Source: Psychrobacter luti (GTDB lineage: Bacteria; Pseudomonadota; Gammaproteobacteria; Pseudomonadales; Moraxellaceae). From it: a stretch of DNA of 64,000 bases. The position numbers were made by a program, and so were the translations under genes. Below, piece after piece: positions 55,278-64,000 of this stretch. Under the pieces are notes generated by a model. The model saw nothing but the letters and a program-made list of their open reading frames with translations. It was not told the origin of the DNA and ran no database searches. Position 1 is the first letter of the stretch. Each line of letters opens with the position of its first letter. The stretch covers positions 434,001 through 498,000 of the forward strand of contig NZ_JACHXL010000003.1 in the NCBI RefSeq assembly GCF_014192115.1, written 5' to 3'.

Positions 55278-55411
55278 GAGTGCTGCCTAGAGTAAAGAGA
55301 TGCTCGATATAATATTTAACCATAAATCAACACTATAGAGCGGCAAAACTGGCGGTTTTTGCAAAAAAAACGTACAATGCGCACAGCCATTTTTCTCTAG
55401 CAAGGTTAGCC

Positions 55412-57022
55412 ATGCCCAATATTTCTACCGAGTCCGTTAATACGACTATAGCCCCTTCACAGCCAGCTTCTTCACCATCAGCTTCTATGCCAAAAGACAC
55501 TGCCACTATTTTTAATCCTGCCAAGCCGACGGCAACGCCCGCGCAAAGCTCGACGGACAGTGTTCAACCTTACCACCATAAAGCCAACCACAATCAAAAT
55601 CGTAGCATTGAGCAAAGTAGTGATGTGGTTGCAGCGGCATCAGCTAAAGCGACAGCAGCGACTATGAATGCGCCAGTGAACGCAGCGCCAAAGATTGGCT
55701 TTGTGTCATTAGGTTGTCCAAAAGCCTTGGTCGATAGTGAGCGCATTATCACAGAACTTAGCCGTGACGGTTATCAAGTGGCCAGTGATTATGAAGGCGC
55801 AGACTTGGTCGTGGTCAATACTTGCGGCTTTATTGAGTCCGCAGTGCAAGAGTCATTGGACGCTATTGGTGAAGCCATTAGCAAAAACGGTAAGGTGATT
55901 GTCACAGGCTGCTTGGGTAAAGAGGCGGAAAAAATCCGTGCCATGCACCCAGCCGTACTAGCCGTGACCGGCGCGCATGCTTATGATGAAGTGATTACTG
56001 CCGTATCGCAGCATGTGCCCAAGCCGAATCGCAGTCAGGATGCAAACTACGATCCAAAAATAGATTTGATTAATGAGGCGGGTATTAAATTGACCCCAAG
56101 TCATTATGCGTATCTAAAAATATCGGAAGGCTGTAACCACCGTTGTACTTTCTGCATTATTCCAAGCTTACGTGGCGATTTGGTCTCGCGTCCGATTGAT
56201 AGCGTGATGAATGAAGCCTTGGCGCTAAAAAACGCTGGCGTGAAAGAGTTGCTTATTATCTCGCAAGATACCTCTGCTTATGGACTGGACTTAAAATATA
56301 GAACCAGTTTTTGGAATGGTATGCCGCTCAAGTCGAAATTCTATGACTTATGCCAAGCATTAAATGACTTGGGTATTTGGGTGCGCTTGCATTATGTTTA
56401 TCCATATCCGCATGTTGATAAAGTCGTTGAGCTAATGGGCGAAAAGAAACTGCTGCCTTATCTTGATATTCCATTCCAGCATGCTAGCCATCGCATCCTA
56501 AAAGCGATGAAGCGTCCGGCGCATAGTGAAAATACCTTGGCGCGTATTAAAGCATGGCGTGAGATTTGCCCTGATATCGTCATTCGTTCAACCTTTGTGG
56601 TTGGCTTCCCTGGTGAGACAGAAGAAGATTTCCAATGCCTGCTTGATTGGTTGGTCGAGGCACGCCTTGATCGCGTCGGTGCCTTTACTTACTCAGAAGT
56701 CGAAGGTGCGGTCGCCAATGACTTGCCAAATCATGTGCCTGAAGACGTCAAGCAAGAACGCTATGAGCGTTTGATGACGCTACAGCAGGACATCTCAGCA
56801 CAGAAACTACAAGAGAAAGTCGGTAAAACCTTAATGGTATTGGTCGATGAGATTGATAGTGAAGAGGGCATTGCGATTTGCCGTAGCTACGCTGATGCAC
56901 CAGAGATTGATGGTCATGTCTACGTTGATGAAATCACTGCACAAGTTAAAGTCGGACAGTTCCTAACCGTTACTATCGATGACGCTAGCGAGTATGATTT
57001 GTTTGCCAGTTATAAAGGCTAA
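55412..57022 (+). CDS. rimO: Ribosomal protein S12 methylthiotransferase, with a long N-terminal extension
   Basis: 536 residues; E. coli RimO has 441. The UPF0004 cluster cysteines are 102, 138 and 167 (LGCPKA, NTCGFI, TGCLGK), the radical SAM site is C241-x3-C245-x2-C248 (GCNHRCTFC), and a TRAM domain ends the protein. RimO methylthiolates Asp88 of S12. The first ~90 residues are Ser/Thr/Ala/Pro-rich; AAGG before the 55412 ATG supports translation from there, though Met85 (near 55667) would give a standard-length protein. It has its own terminator before pyrH. Confidence 0.94.
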   Translation: MPNISTESVNTTIAPSQPASSPSASMPKDTATIFNPAKPTATPAQSSTDSVQPYHHKANHNQNRSIEQSSDVVAAASAKATAATMNAPVNAAPKIGFVSLGCPKALVDSERIITELSRDGYQVASDYEGADLVVVNTCGFIESAVQESLDAIGEAISKNGKVIVTGCLGKEAEKIRAMHPAVLAVTGAHAYDEVITAVSQHVPKPNRSQDANYDPKIDLINEAGIKLTPSHYAYLKISEGCNHRCTFCIIPSLRGDLVSRPIDSVMNEALALKNAGVKELLIISQDTSAYGLDLKYRTSFWNGMPLKSKFYDLCQALNDLGIWVRLHYVYPYPHVDKVVELMGEKKLLPYLDIPFQHASHRILKAMKRPAHSENTLARIKAWREICPDIVIRSTFVVGFPGETEEDFQCLLDWLVEARLDRVGAFTYSEVEGAVANDLPNHVPEDVKQERYERLMTLQQDISAQKLQEKVGKTLMVLVDEIDSEEGIAICRSYADAPEIDGHVYVDEITAQVKVGQFLTVTIDDASEYDLFASYKG

Positions 57023-57062
57023 GTAGTCACAGTAGCTGATTATTCACTACAATATACGAGTG

Positions 57063-57089
57063 AAAATTGCCCAATCACAGGCAGTTTTT
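57063..57089 (+). terminator. Probable terminator of rimO
   Basis: AAAATTGCC (57063-57071) pairs with GGCAGTTTT (57080-57088), one G-T wobble, 8-base loop, ending in T5. Confidence 0.6.
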
Positions 57090-57123
57090 GCTACAATTAG
57101 CGCAATTTAGCCTTTTGACCCGT

Positions 57124-57152
57124 TTGCCATCCGCTATGGTGCTTTTTATTAT
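57124..57152 (+). promoter_or_regulatory. Promoter candidate for pyrH-frr and downstream genes
   Basis: TTGCCA (57124-57129), 17-base spacer, TATTAT (57147-57152). The predicted leader is about 98 bases and contains GGGTT/AACCC pairing potential near 57167-57190. Confidence 0.55.
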
Positions 57153-57256
57153 GTATAGTACTTCGGGTTATGGCAGGTCGGGTAAACCCAACGGCAAACT
57201 CTATTTGTGTTTTACCGCTCATTTTAATTATAATTTAATGCTAACAAGGTGACCTC

Positions 57257-57982
57257 ATGTCTGACAAAAACCCGCGTTACTCTCGTATCTTGCTGAAACT
57301 CTCTGGTGAAGCCTTAGCAGGTGGCAAAGAGATGGGGATTGATACCGAAGTGCTCGATAAGATGAGCTTGTCTATCGCCCACTTGCGCGGACTTGGGGTA
57401 CAAGTCGGTATCGTCGTTGGCGGTGGTAACTTATACCGCGGCGCCCAGCTACAAAAAGAAGGCTTGGTCGGCCGAGTCACTGGTGACCAAATGGGCATGC
57501 TTGCCACTGTGATGAATGGTTTGGCGATGCGTGATGCCCTTGAGCGTCGTAATATCAAAACGCGTTTGATGTCAGCATTGCCAATTGGTGAAGTCACTGA
57601 AAGCTATAGTAGCCGTAATGCAATTCGTTATCTCAAAAACGGCGAAGTATGTATTTTTGTCGCGGGCACGGGAAATCCTTTCTTTACCACCGATACTGCC
57701 GCTTGCTTACGTGGTATTGAAATCGAAGCGGGTTTGATTTTAAAAGCGACCAAAGTAGATGGCGTTTACGATAAAGACCCAAGCTTACATGCCGATGCCA
57801 AAAAATATGATGGCTTAACCTTTGATGAGGTGCTTGAGCAAAAACTTGGCGTTATGGACTTAACGGCAATCGCTTTATGCCGTGAGCACAATGTACCGCT
57901 ACAAGTATTTGATATGACCAAGCCTAACGCATTATTAAACGTTATTATGGGCGAAAATGAAGGCACGCGCGTTTATCATTAA
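57257..57982 (+). CDS. pyrH: Uridylate (UMP) kinase
   Basis: 241 residues of the amino-acid kinase fold. [11 protein letters not shown] at the start, [15 protein letters not shown] for nucleotide binding, [41 protein letters not shown] and [13 protein letters not shown] are all PyrH signatures. It makes UDP from UMP, is usually a hexamer, and is activated by GTP. It opens the pyrH-frr-uppS-cdsA-dxr-rseP-bamA run. In many relatives rpsB-tsf precede it; here rimO does. Confidence 0.97.
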   Translation: MSDKNPRYSRILLKLSGEALAGGKEMGIDTEVLDKMSLSIAHLRGLGVQVGIVVGGGNLYRGAQLQKEGLVGRVTGDQMGMLATVMNGLAMRDALERRNIKTRLMSALPIGEVTESYSSRNAIRYLKNGEVCIFVAGTGNPFFTTDTAACLRGIEIEAGLILKATKVDGVYDKDPSLHADAKKYDGLTFDEVLEQKLGVMDLTAIALCREHNVPLQVFDMTKPNALLNVIMGENEGTRVYH

Positions 57983-58121
57983 GCTTAAGCGTAGGCTTTA
58001 TCATTTATATGAACATGAAATCACTGATGTAGTCAGCATCAATCTTTGAATAAGATTTATACCTAACAGTTTTATACCTAACAGCAATGAATGATTTATC
58101 GATAGCGATAAATAAGGATAC

Positions 58122-58679
58122 ATGATGATTAATGAGATTAAGAAAGACGGTGAAGCACGTATGGCAAAGACGTTAGAGGCGCTCGAAAGTACCTTTAGTA
58201 AAGTACGTACTGGCCGTGCCCATCCAGGTATGCTATCTGGTGTGATGGTTAGCTACTACGGCACAGATACGCCATTGAATCAAGTTGCGAGTGTCAACGT
58301 TGAAGACTCACGTACGTTATTGGTACAGCCATTTGAGCGTACTATGGTGCAAGCGATTGATAAAGCCATTCGCGAAGCAGATTTGGGCTTAAACCCGATG
58401 ACAGCTGATGTGATTCGTGTGCCGATGCCAGCATTGACCGAAGACACGCGCCGCGATATGCAAAAGCTTGCCCGTAGCGAAGCTGAAAACAGCCGCGTTT
58501 CTATCCGTAATATCCGCCGTGATATGATGAATGACATTAAAGAGTTGGCAAAAGAGAAAGAAATCTCAGAAGATGATGAGCGCCGCGCCAGTGATGATAT
58601 TCAAAAAATTACTGATAAATATATTGAAACGATTGATAGCCGCTTAAGCAAAAAAGAAAGCGACTTAATGGAAGTATAA
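58122..58679 (+). CDS. frr: Ribosome recycling factor
   Basis: 185 residues, the standard length. [76 protein letters not shown] and the C-terminal coiled-coil helix ([22 protein letters not shown]) are diagnostic. It splits post-termination ribosomes with EF-G. Two adjacent ATGs follow AAGGA; the first is used here. It lies 139 bases after pyrH. Confidence 0.97.
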   Translation: MMINEIKKDGEARMAKTLEALESTFSKVRTGRAHPGMLSGVMVSYYGTDTPLNQVASVNVEDSRTLLVQPFERTMVQAIDKAIREADLGLNPMTADVIRVPMPALTEDTRRDMQKLARSEAENSRVSIRNIRRDMMNDIKELAKEKEISEDDERRASDDIQKITDKYIETIDSRLSKKESDLMEV

Positions 58680-58992
58680 GAAAGAAACGGTGTCTTTTCA
58701 TCTACTTTCTTCAGTTAAAGACAACGCAATTTTGTCAAAGATAATTCGTCATCCGCATCCTTGCTCTAAATAAACAGCCAATACTAAATGGTGATTGGCT
58801 GTCTATTGCTTTATAAGAAATTAAGATTTTATTTTGCCATAAAACTTATATACAAGATTTTTTAATACTTATATGTCTTTTAATACGTCTAAGTCTGTTA
58901 ATAATTGCTTTGGCAAATAGGCAATAATTGTTGCAAGGCATAAATTTAGTTCGCGTACCATCACTTTACCCAAATAACAAGCAAGTTAGCCT
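58680..58992. other. Intergenic region between frr and uppS
   Basis: 313 AT-rich bases. One hairpin, ACAGCCAAT (58774-58782) with ATTGGCTGT (58794-58802) and an 11-base loop, has no T-run, so it is at best a partial terminator or a stability element. No gene seen. Confidence 0.5.
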
Positions 58993-59751
58993 ATGTCTAT
59001 TCCAGATGCTTTAACTCCCGCTCTTCTTCCTCGTCATATCGCTGTTATCATGGATGGCAACAACCGTTACGGTAAAATCAATCATTTAGGCAAAGGTCAG
59101 GGACACATCGCTGGTAAAGATGCGCTAGATCCTATAGTCGAATACTGTGTCAGTACGGGCATTGAAGTGCTAACCGTATTTGCCTTTTCTAGTGAAAATT
59201 GGCAACGTCCACCGAGTGAGGTGGCATTGCTGATGCAACTGTTGAGCTTAACCATCAATGAGCAAATGCCACGTATGCTCAAATATCGCATTCGCCTGCG
59301 CTTTATTGGTGATCGCAGTCAGCTTAGTGAAGATTTGCAAGTATTGATGCTAGACGCTGAGGCAAAAACAGCCGACTTTGAAGCCATGGCTTTAGTCATT
59401 GCTATTAGCTATGGTGGTCAGTGGGATATTGCTCATGCTGCCAAACAGCTGGCAGAGCAAGTCGAAGTGGGTGAGTTGCGCGCGGAAGATATTAATAAAG
59501 AGATGCTTGGCGAATATGTGCAATTAGCAGATGCACCAGCAGTCGATATGTTGATACGCACGGGCGGCGAATACCGTCTGTCGAACTTCTTGTTGTGGCA
59601 ATCTGCCTATGCTGAATTGTTCTTTACCCAAACACTATGGCCGGACTTTAAAGTAGCAGAGTTGGCGGCAATGATAGCTGAATTCGCCCAACGTCAACGT
59701 CGCTTTGGCAAAACGAGCGAACAAGTGGTGACAGAGCAGCAGACGCGCTAA
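58993..59751 (+). CDS. uppS: Undecaprenyl diphosphate synthase
   Basis: 252 residues of the cis-prenyltransferase family. Catalytic Asp in IMDGNNRYGK (canonical MDGNGRWA, so Gly to Asn and Trp to Tyr here), GHIAGKDAL, VFAFSSENWQRP and the substrate-binding IRTGGEYRLSNFLLWQSAYAELFF are intact. It makes C55-PP, the carrier precursor for peptidoglycan and O-antigen, from farnesyl-PP and IPP. It is followed by cdsA after 210 bases. Confidence 0.95.
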   Translation: MSIPDALTPALLPRHIAVIMDGNNRYGKINHLGKGQGHIAGKDALDPIVEYCVSTGIEVLTVFAFSSENWQRPPSEVALLMQLLSLTINEQMPRMLKYRIRLRFIGDRSQLSEDLQVLMLDAEAKTADFEAMALVIAISYGGQWDIAHAAKQLAEQVEVGELRAEDINKEMLGEYVQLADAPAVDMLIRTGGEYRLSNFLLWQSAYAELFFTQTLWPDFKVAELAAMIAEFAQRQRRFGKTSEQVVTEQQTR

Positions 59752-59961
59752 CATGATTAAAGTTCATAACTGATGCTCATAATTAAAGCTTATAATCGTT
59801 TTAAAAATGGTTTGTTAAAATATGCTAGACGTTTGAATTACACTTGTTTGGTCAATGATAAGCTGCTTTAATGAGCGTTAATCATAATTGATAGACTATT
59901 ATGGTTCACGGATATGATGTATTTTGACCAAACATTCTTCGTTATATAAGGCTCGATAAGT

Positions 59962-60771
59962 ATGTGGCAACGAATTAAGACGGCAATTGTTCTCGTTATT
60001 ATCGTTGGTATTGCAATGTTTGCGAGCCAAACCCCTATTTTATTTGCACCGCTGCTAGCGATTGGTGTCATTATCGCCGCTCATGAGTGGACGAAGCTGA
60101 TGCCAAAATGGCAGCAGCCTGCATTATTTGTACTCTTAGTTTTAGCACTGACCATTGTATCGTTAATGTTTAAAGTCACTTGGCTATTTTGGTGGGTGGC
60201 GTCACTGGTTATTTGGCTGATGGCACTGTCTTGGGTACGGGTATTTCCCACTCATACCAACTGGTACGGTAAGAAATTAGCATTGATGGGTGCGGTGATA
60301 TTAACCGCCGCCATTACCGCTATGTTCTACTTATGGCAGCTATCAGCATGGTGGCTGTTATATGTATTCTTGCTAGTCTGGTGTGCCGATAGTGGCGCTT
60401 ACTTTGTTGGGCGTAAGCTCGGTCGCCGTAAGATGGCGCCAAATGTTTCACCCAATAAAAGTATGGAAGGGCTGGCAGGGGGCCTAGTCACAGGCTTGCT
60501 TGTGGTCATCGTCATCAGTGTCTTTAAACTACAATTGACTGGTCTACCATTAATCGCTTTTGTAGCCTTATCGGCGTTAACGATTTTAGCGTCCGTATTG
60601 GGCGATTTGTTTGAATCTATGCTCAAGCGCCGTGCTGATGTTAAAGATTCTGGAACGATTTTACCTGGGCACGGTGGTGTATTAGACCGCATTGACTCGC
60701 TATTGTCTGCCACACCGATATTTGCACTGGGTTTTTGGGCAATACAGCAACTTGGTTTAATTGTCGTATAA
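59962..60771 (+). CDS. cdsA: Phosphatidate cytidylyltransferase
   Basis: 269 residues with about seven to eight spans. The family signature is complete near the C-terminus: S-MLKRRADVKDSGTILPGHGGVLDR. It makes CDP-diacylglycerol from CTP and phosphatidic acid, feeding all phospholipid synthesis, including the cardiolipin pathway completed by cls in this window. AAGG precedes the ATG. The usual length is 270-285. Confidence 0.95.
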   Translation: MWQRIKTAIVLVIIVGIAMFASQTPILFAPLLAIGVIIAAHEWTKLMPKWQQPALFVLLVLALTIVSLMFKVTWLFWWVASLVIWLMALSWVRVFPTHTNWYGKKLALMGAVILTAAITAMFYLWQLSAWWLLYVFLLVWCADSGAYFVGRKLGRRKMAPNVSPNKSMEGLAGGLVTGLLVVIVISVFKLQLTGLPLIAFVALSALTILASVLGDLFESMLKRRADVKDSGTILPGHGGVLDRIDSLLSATPIFALGFWAIQQLGLIVV

Positions 60772-60919
60772 GAGTAAGTAGTTTAAGAGTAAAAAGCTAT
60801 CAGGCTAAAAATATAAAAAGAGGTAGGGCTTACATATTTGGTAGCGACTAGGCTGCCTCGTATTAGGTTTTATAACTTATATTTATTTCTCATTTAATTT
60901 AACCGTATTATAGGCACAG

Positions 60920-62128
60920 ATGGTTATGACCCAACGCATCGCCGTACTAGGCGCGACAGGCTCGATTGGCGATAGCACGTTAGCAATATTAGCGGCGCAA
61001 CCACAGAACTATGAAGTTTATGCCTTATCAGGCTATCACCGTTTAGATAAACTATTGGCACTCTGCCAGCAGTTTTTGCCCAAACGCGTCAGTGTGCCGA
61101 CAGCAGCGGTCAATAACTTTGCTCAGCGTCTTAACGCAGCAGGTCTCGATATCGACGTGGTCGGCGGTGACGCAGGGCTGGTCGATATTGCGACTGACAC
61201 GCAAACTGATACCGTCGTTGCGGCTATCGTAGGCGCAGCAGGTCTGCCTTCTACCTTAGCTGCTGCACGGGCAGGAAAGCGCATCTTATTGGCCAATAAA
61301 GAAGCATTGGTCATGGCAGGGAAAGTCATGATTAATGCGGTTAAAACGTATAATGCGACCTTGTTGCCTTTAGACTCAGAACACAACGCCATTTTTCAGT
61401 GTTTACCATTAGCAATTCAGCAAGACAATACCCAAGTCCATCAGCCAAATCATGGTGTGCGTAAATTATGGTTGACGGCATCTGGCGGACCTTTTTTACT
61501 GCAGTCATTTGAGCAGATGCAGCAAGCTAGCGTCGCAGCAGCGGTGAAACATCCGAATTGGTCAATGGGTCAAAAGATATCGGTCGACTCGGCAACGATG
61601 ATGAATAAAGGGCTTGAATTAATCGAAGCCTGCCATTTATTTGATTTGCCAGAAGATAAGATAAATGTGGTCATTCATCCACAAAGTATTATCCACTCAA
61701 TGGTAGAATACAGCGATGGTAGCTTCTTAGCGCAGCTAGGCAGTCCCGATATGAAGACGCCTATTGCCCACGCGCTCAGTTACCCTGACCGTATCGATAG
61801 CGGCTCGCAGCCGTTAGATTTATTTGCGTTAAGTGGTTTAGAGTTTATTGAGCCTGATTTGCAAAAATTTGCCTGTTTGCGTTTGGCAAGGCATGCCATG
61901 CAAGCGGGTACACAGGCAACGATTGTGCTAAACGCTGCTAATGAGATTGCGGTTGCGGCATTTTTAAACGGGCAAATTCGCCTTACTGATATTGCGAATA
62001 TTAATTCGCAAGCATTAGATGAGATACAAGTGTCCGTATTAGATGAGACTGCCGATATTGAAGATATTTTAGCAATTGATAAAATAGCGCGTCAGCATAC
62101 TAATACGTTGGTGGCGAAGTTGGCCTAA
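60920..62128 (+). CDS. dxr: 1-deoxy-D-xylulose 5-phosphate reductoisomerase
   Basis: 402 residues. NADPH motif GATGSIGDS (about 10-18), LLANKEALVMAG, metal- and substrate-binding LPLDSEHNAIFQCL, the flexible-loop ASGGPF and HPNWSMGQKISVDSATMMNKGLELIEA are all present. It makes MEP from DXP, the committed step of non-mevalonate isoprenoid synthesis, supplying IspB and UppS. The ATG at 60920 follows AGG; a second ATG lies six bases on. Confidence 0.97.
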   Translation: MVMTQRIAVLGATGSIGDSTLAILAAQPQNYEVYALSGYHRLDKLLALCQQFLPKRVSVPTAAVNNFAQRLNAAGLDIDVVGGDAGLVDIATDTQTDTVVAAIVGAAGLPSTLAAARAGKRILLANKEALVMAGKVMINAVKTYNATLLPLDSEHNAIFQCLPLAIQQDNTQVHQPNHGVRKLWLTASGGPFLLQSFEQMQQASVAAAVKHPNWSMGQKISVDSATMMNKGLELIEACHLFDLPEDKINVVIHPQSIIHSMVEYSDGSFLAQLGSPDMKTPIAHALSYPDRIDSGSQPLDLFALSGLEFIEPDLQKFACLRLARHAMQAGTQATIVLNAANEIAVAAFLNGQIRLTDIANINSQALDEIQVSVLDETADIEDILAIDKIARQHTNTLVAKLA

Positions 62129-62262
62129 ACCTATAAAATTTAGCTATTTGATAAATACTGTTAAAAGTGATATTGACAGGTAACGCTAAACAGTATGCTA
62201 AGAAATGATAGTGATAAACGATGTTAAGAGACAATACTAAGAGCTAATACTGAGAAAAGATA

Positions 62263-63639
62263 ATGACGTTTTTATTAACGCTGCTTGCGGCAATATTTGT
62301 CTTAGGTCCGCTCATCGCCTTACATGAGTGGGGTCATTATATTGTGGCGCGTCTTTGCGGCGTTAAAGTGTTGACGTATTCTATTGGCTTTGGTCCCAAA
62401 CTCTTTGGTTGGACCAGCAAAAAGAGCGGTATTGATTATCGTATCTCGGCATTGCCGCTTGGTGGTTATGTCAAAATGCTCGATGAGCGTGAAGGCGAGG
62501 TAGCAGCCGATGAGCAGCATCTAGCCTTTAATTGTCAGCATCCGCTGAAGAAAATTGCGATTGTTGCTGCTGGTCCTATCATGAACTTTGTTATTGCTAT
62601 TGCACTATTTTGGGTATTGTTTATGACCCCGTCTGAGCAATTAGCGACAAAGATTGGTCAGGTATTACCCGATACTCCAGCAGCGATGGCACAGTTGCCC
62701 GTTGGTGATAAAATCGTTGCAATTGATGGTCACAAAGTACAAACGTGGGAAGGTATTAACTATCGTTTGGCAGGGCGTATGGGTGAAACGGATAATGTCA
62801 GTGTCACCTTGCAGTCTGATGCAGAAGGTAATAATACAACCAAAACTTATCAAGCACCAGTTAAAGAGTTTATGCAAGGTAATGCGCAAGGCAAAGATGC
62901 GTTATCAAGTTTTGGTATGATACCGTGGCAACCAAACATTGCACCGATAGTTGGCGATTTAACGCCCGATGGCGCTGCCAGTCGTCAAGGCTTACAGGTG
63001 GGTGACCGCATTACTGCTATTAACGGTGAAGAGATTAGTGATTGGATTAGTGCCACGCGCATCATTCGCGATAGCCCTGAGACTTTGCTTAGTTTTACCG
63101 TACTGCGTGACGGAAATTCGGTACAGTTATCTATTATGCCGCAAGGTAAAAAAGACAATTTAGGTAACGATTACGGGCAAATTGGTGCTATGGTGGCAGA
63201 GTCTGAAATCGTCATTCCTGATGCCTATAAGACCACTGTTGTTTACGGTCCTGGTGAGTCGCTGGTTAAGTCATTTAAAAAGACGGAGCAGTTGGCAGTC
63301 ATGACGGTGAGCTCAATGGGCAAGATGCTGTCTGGCATGATAGGTTTAGAGAATTTATCAGGTCCCATTACCATTGCAAAAGTTGCCAAGCAAAGCTTTG
63401 ATATTAGTTGGCAGATGGTATTATCTACTGCAGCTTTGATTAGTTTAAGCCTTGCGGTATTGAATCTTTTGCCCATTCCAGTGTTAGACGGTGGACATAT
63501 TGTCTATTACGTTATTGAGTTGATACGCGGTAAACCACTCTCTGAAGGTGTGCAAATGGTTGGACTTAATATCGGTTTACTCTTGCTGGCAGGTTTCATG
63601 GTGTTAGCAATTGGTAATGATATCAGCCGGCTATTTTGA
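62263..63639 (+). CDS. rseP: Site-2 intramembrane zinc protease RseP
   Basis: 458 residues. The zinc motif HEWGH (21-25) is in the first span and the second metal site is NLLPIPVLDGGH near the C-terminus. Two PDZ domains lie between (VLPDTPAAMAQLPVGDKIVAIDG; TPDGAASRQGLQVGDRITAING). RseP cleaves RseA to release sigma-E and also removes remnant signal peptides in the inner membrane. E. coli RseP has 450 residues. It lies between dxr and bamA, the usual order. Confidence 0.96.
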   Translation: MTFLLTLLAAIFVLGPLIALHEWGHYIVARLCGVKVLTYSIGFGPKLFGWTSKKSGIDYRISALPLGGYVKMLDEREGEVAADEQHLAFNCQHPLKKIAIVAAGPIMNFVIAIALFWVLFMTPSEQLATKIGQVLPDTPAAMAQLPVGDKIVAIDGHKVQTWEGINYRLAGRMGETDNVSVTLQSDAEGNNTTKTYQAPVKEFMQGNAQGKDALSSFGMIPWQPNIAPIVGDLTPDGAASRQGLQVGDRITAINGEEISDWISATRIIRDSPETLLSFTVLRDGNSVQLSIMPQGKKDNLGNDYGQIGAMVAESEIVIPDAYKTTVVYGPGESLVKSFKKTEQLAVMTVSSMGKMLSGMIGLENLSGPITIAKVAKQSFDISWQMVLSTAALISLSLAVLNLLPIPVLDGGHIVYYVIELIRGKPLSEGVQMVGLNIGLLLLAGFMVLAIGNDISRLF

Positions 63640-63902
63640 CAAAGGACGCTGTCGCTTGGCAAGTAATCCGCTATAGACTAATGGTTGCGCCCTTATCAAG
63701 TACTGATGATTGAAGCGATACGATGTTTATTTCATAATGTCGCCACTGTACTAATTTTATTTTTTAGTTTATTTTATGATGCGTTTTATATAAAGTGTCC
63801 TGAGTCTCCCACGCTGAAGTTTACGACTTTATGCGAAATGGGCTAGACAACACGTGCTTTTTACCTTAACTTAAGCAAGTTTTTTATTGACGGATAGTGT
63901 TT

Positions 63903-64000
63903 ATGCGTACGCCTTTATTTATGAGCGCGGCTGGGTTGCCGTTAGTTGTAGCGATGATGAGTATGCCGGTTCAGGCTGCAGAATTTGTAGTGACTGACAT
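63903..64000 (+). CDS. bamA: Outer-membrane protein assembly factor BamA (partial, N-terminus)
   Basis: The first 32 codons only. A signal peptide (MRTPLFMSAAGLPLVVAMM, cleavage probably after PVQAA) is followed by EFVVTDI, the expected start of the first POTRA domain, which begins similarly in BamA proteins. The position right after rseP supports the call. BamA inserts beta-barrel proteins into the outer membrane. The gene runs off the window. Confidence 0.8.
   Translation, partial: MRTPLFMSAAGLPLVVAMMSMPVQAAEFVVTD

Noticed and set aside
57067-57252. 61-codon ORF before pyrH
   Set aside because: It starts at a TTG inside the rimO terminator, crosses the pyrH promoter and has no recognisable content.

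Overview
The window looks like chromosomal core DNA of a Moraxellaceae gammaproteobacterium, most likely Psychrobacter. This is inferred from protein character (RND pump, Ccm system, NtrBC, WaaA, LpxL-type acyltransferase, GyrA with wild-type Ser80/Asp84), moderate AT content and Ser/Thr/Ala/Gln-rich extensions on several housekeeping enzymes; no database search was possible. I see no prophage, insertion sequence, CRISPR array, toxin-antitoxin pair or integrase.

Layout. 1-1.7 kb (minus): RND efflux permease start and its membrane-fusion lipoprotein, behind a promoter with a MerR-type operator in a 20-bp spacer. 2.4-5.9 kb: ispB (minus) diverges from rplU-rpmA (plus), whose promoter region carries a 10-bp AT-rich tandem repeat; then lolA. 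6-14 kb (minus): trpS-scpA-scpB, an LpxL-like acyltransferase, rplM-rpsI, rsmD and mrdA (PBP2). 14.7-21.8 kb (plus): a DUF445 protein, the translationally coupled cytochrome c maturation genes ccmF-ccmG-ccmH-ccmI, and adk. 22-25 kb (minus): secB, grxC, a rhodanese and rsgA; orn diverges from rsgA. 26-27.4 kb: a hemerythrin gene divergent from a CopD-like membrane gene, then tRNA-Val and tRNA-Asp (minus). 27.8-33.6 kb (plus): cls, a tail-anchored Sel1-repeat protein, waaA and rsmE. 33.9-38.4 kb (plus): a ferric-iron ABC importer fbpABC with a Fur-like site over the promoter, facing cmoM. 39.5-49.6 kb (plus): a lipoprotein alpha/beta hydrolase, gyrA, two tandem EamA/RarD-type paralogues, a GST, a small membrane protein and rnz. 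49.6-55.3 kb: a DUF815 ATPase divergent from an atypical Ser/Thr kinase, tRNA-Leu, and ntrBC (minus). 55.4-64 kb (plus): rimO, then pyrH-frr-uppS-cdsA-dxr-rseP-bamA, the familiar gammaproteobacterial cluster for nucleotide, ribosome-recycling, isoprenoid, phospholipid and envelope functions.

Many genes serve the envelope: lipid A and Kdo (LpxL-like, WaaA), lipoprotein and outer-membrane assembly (LolA, BamA, RseP), peptidoglycan (PBP2, UppS) and phospholipid (CdsA, Cls). IspB and Dxr supply isoprenoids, and the Ccm, Fbp and Grx proteins serve heme, iron and thiol chemistry. Most transcription units end in clear intrinsic terminators, several of them bidirectional between convergent genes.

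I did not find a convincing new multi-gene system. The best leads are regulatory DNA (MerR-type pump promoter, rplU promoter repeat, attenuator-like hairpins before the second EamA gene and a small membrane gene) and poorly characterised proteins (tail-anchored Sel1 protein, degenerate kinase beside DUF815, basic-tailed EamA pair, hemerythrin/CopD pair, a 40-residue membrane ORF).
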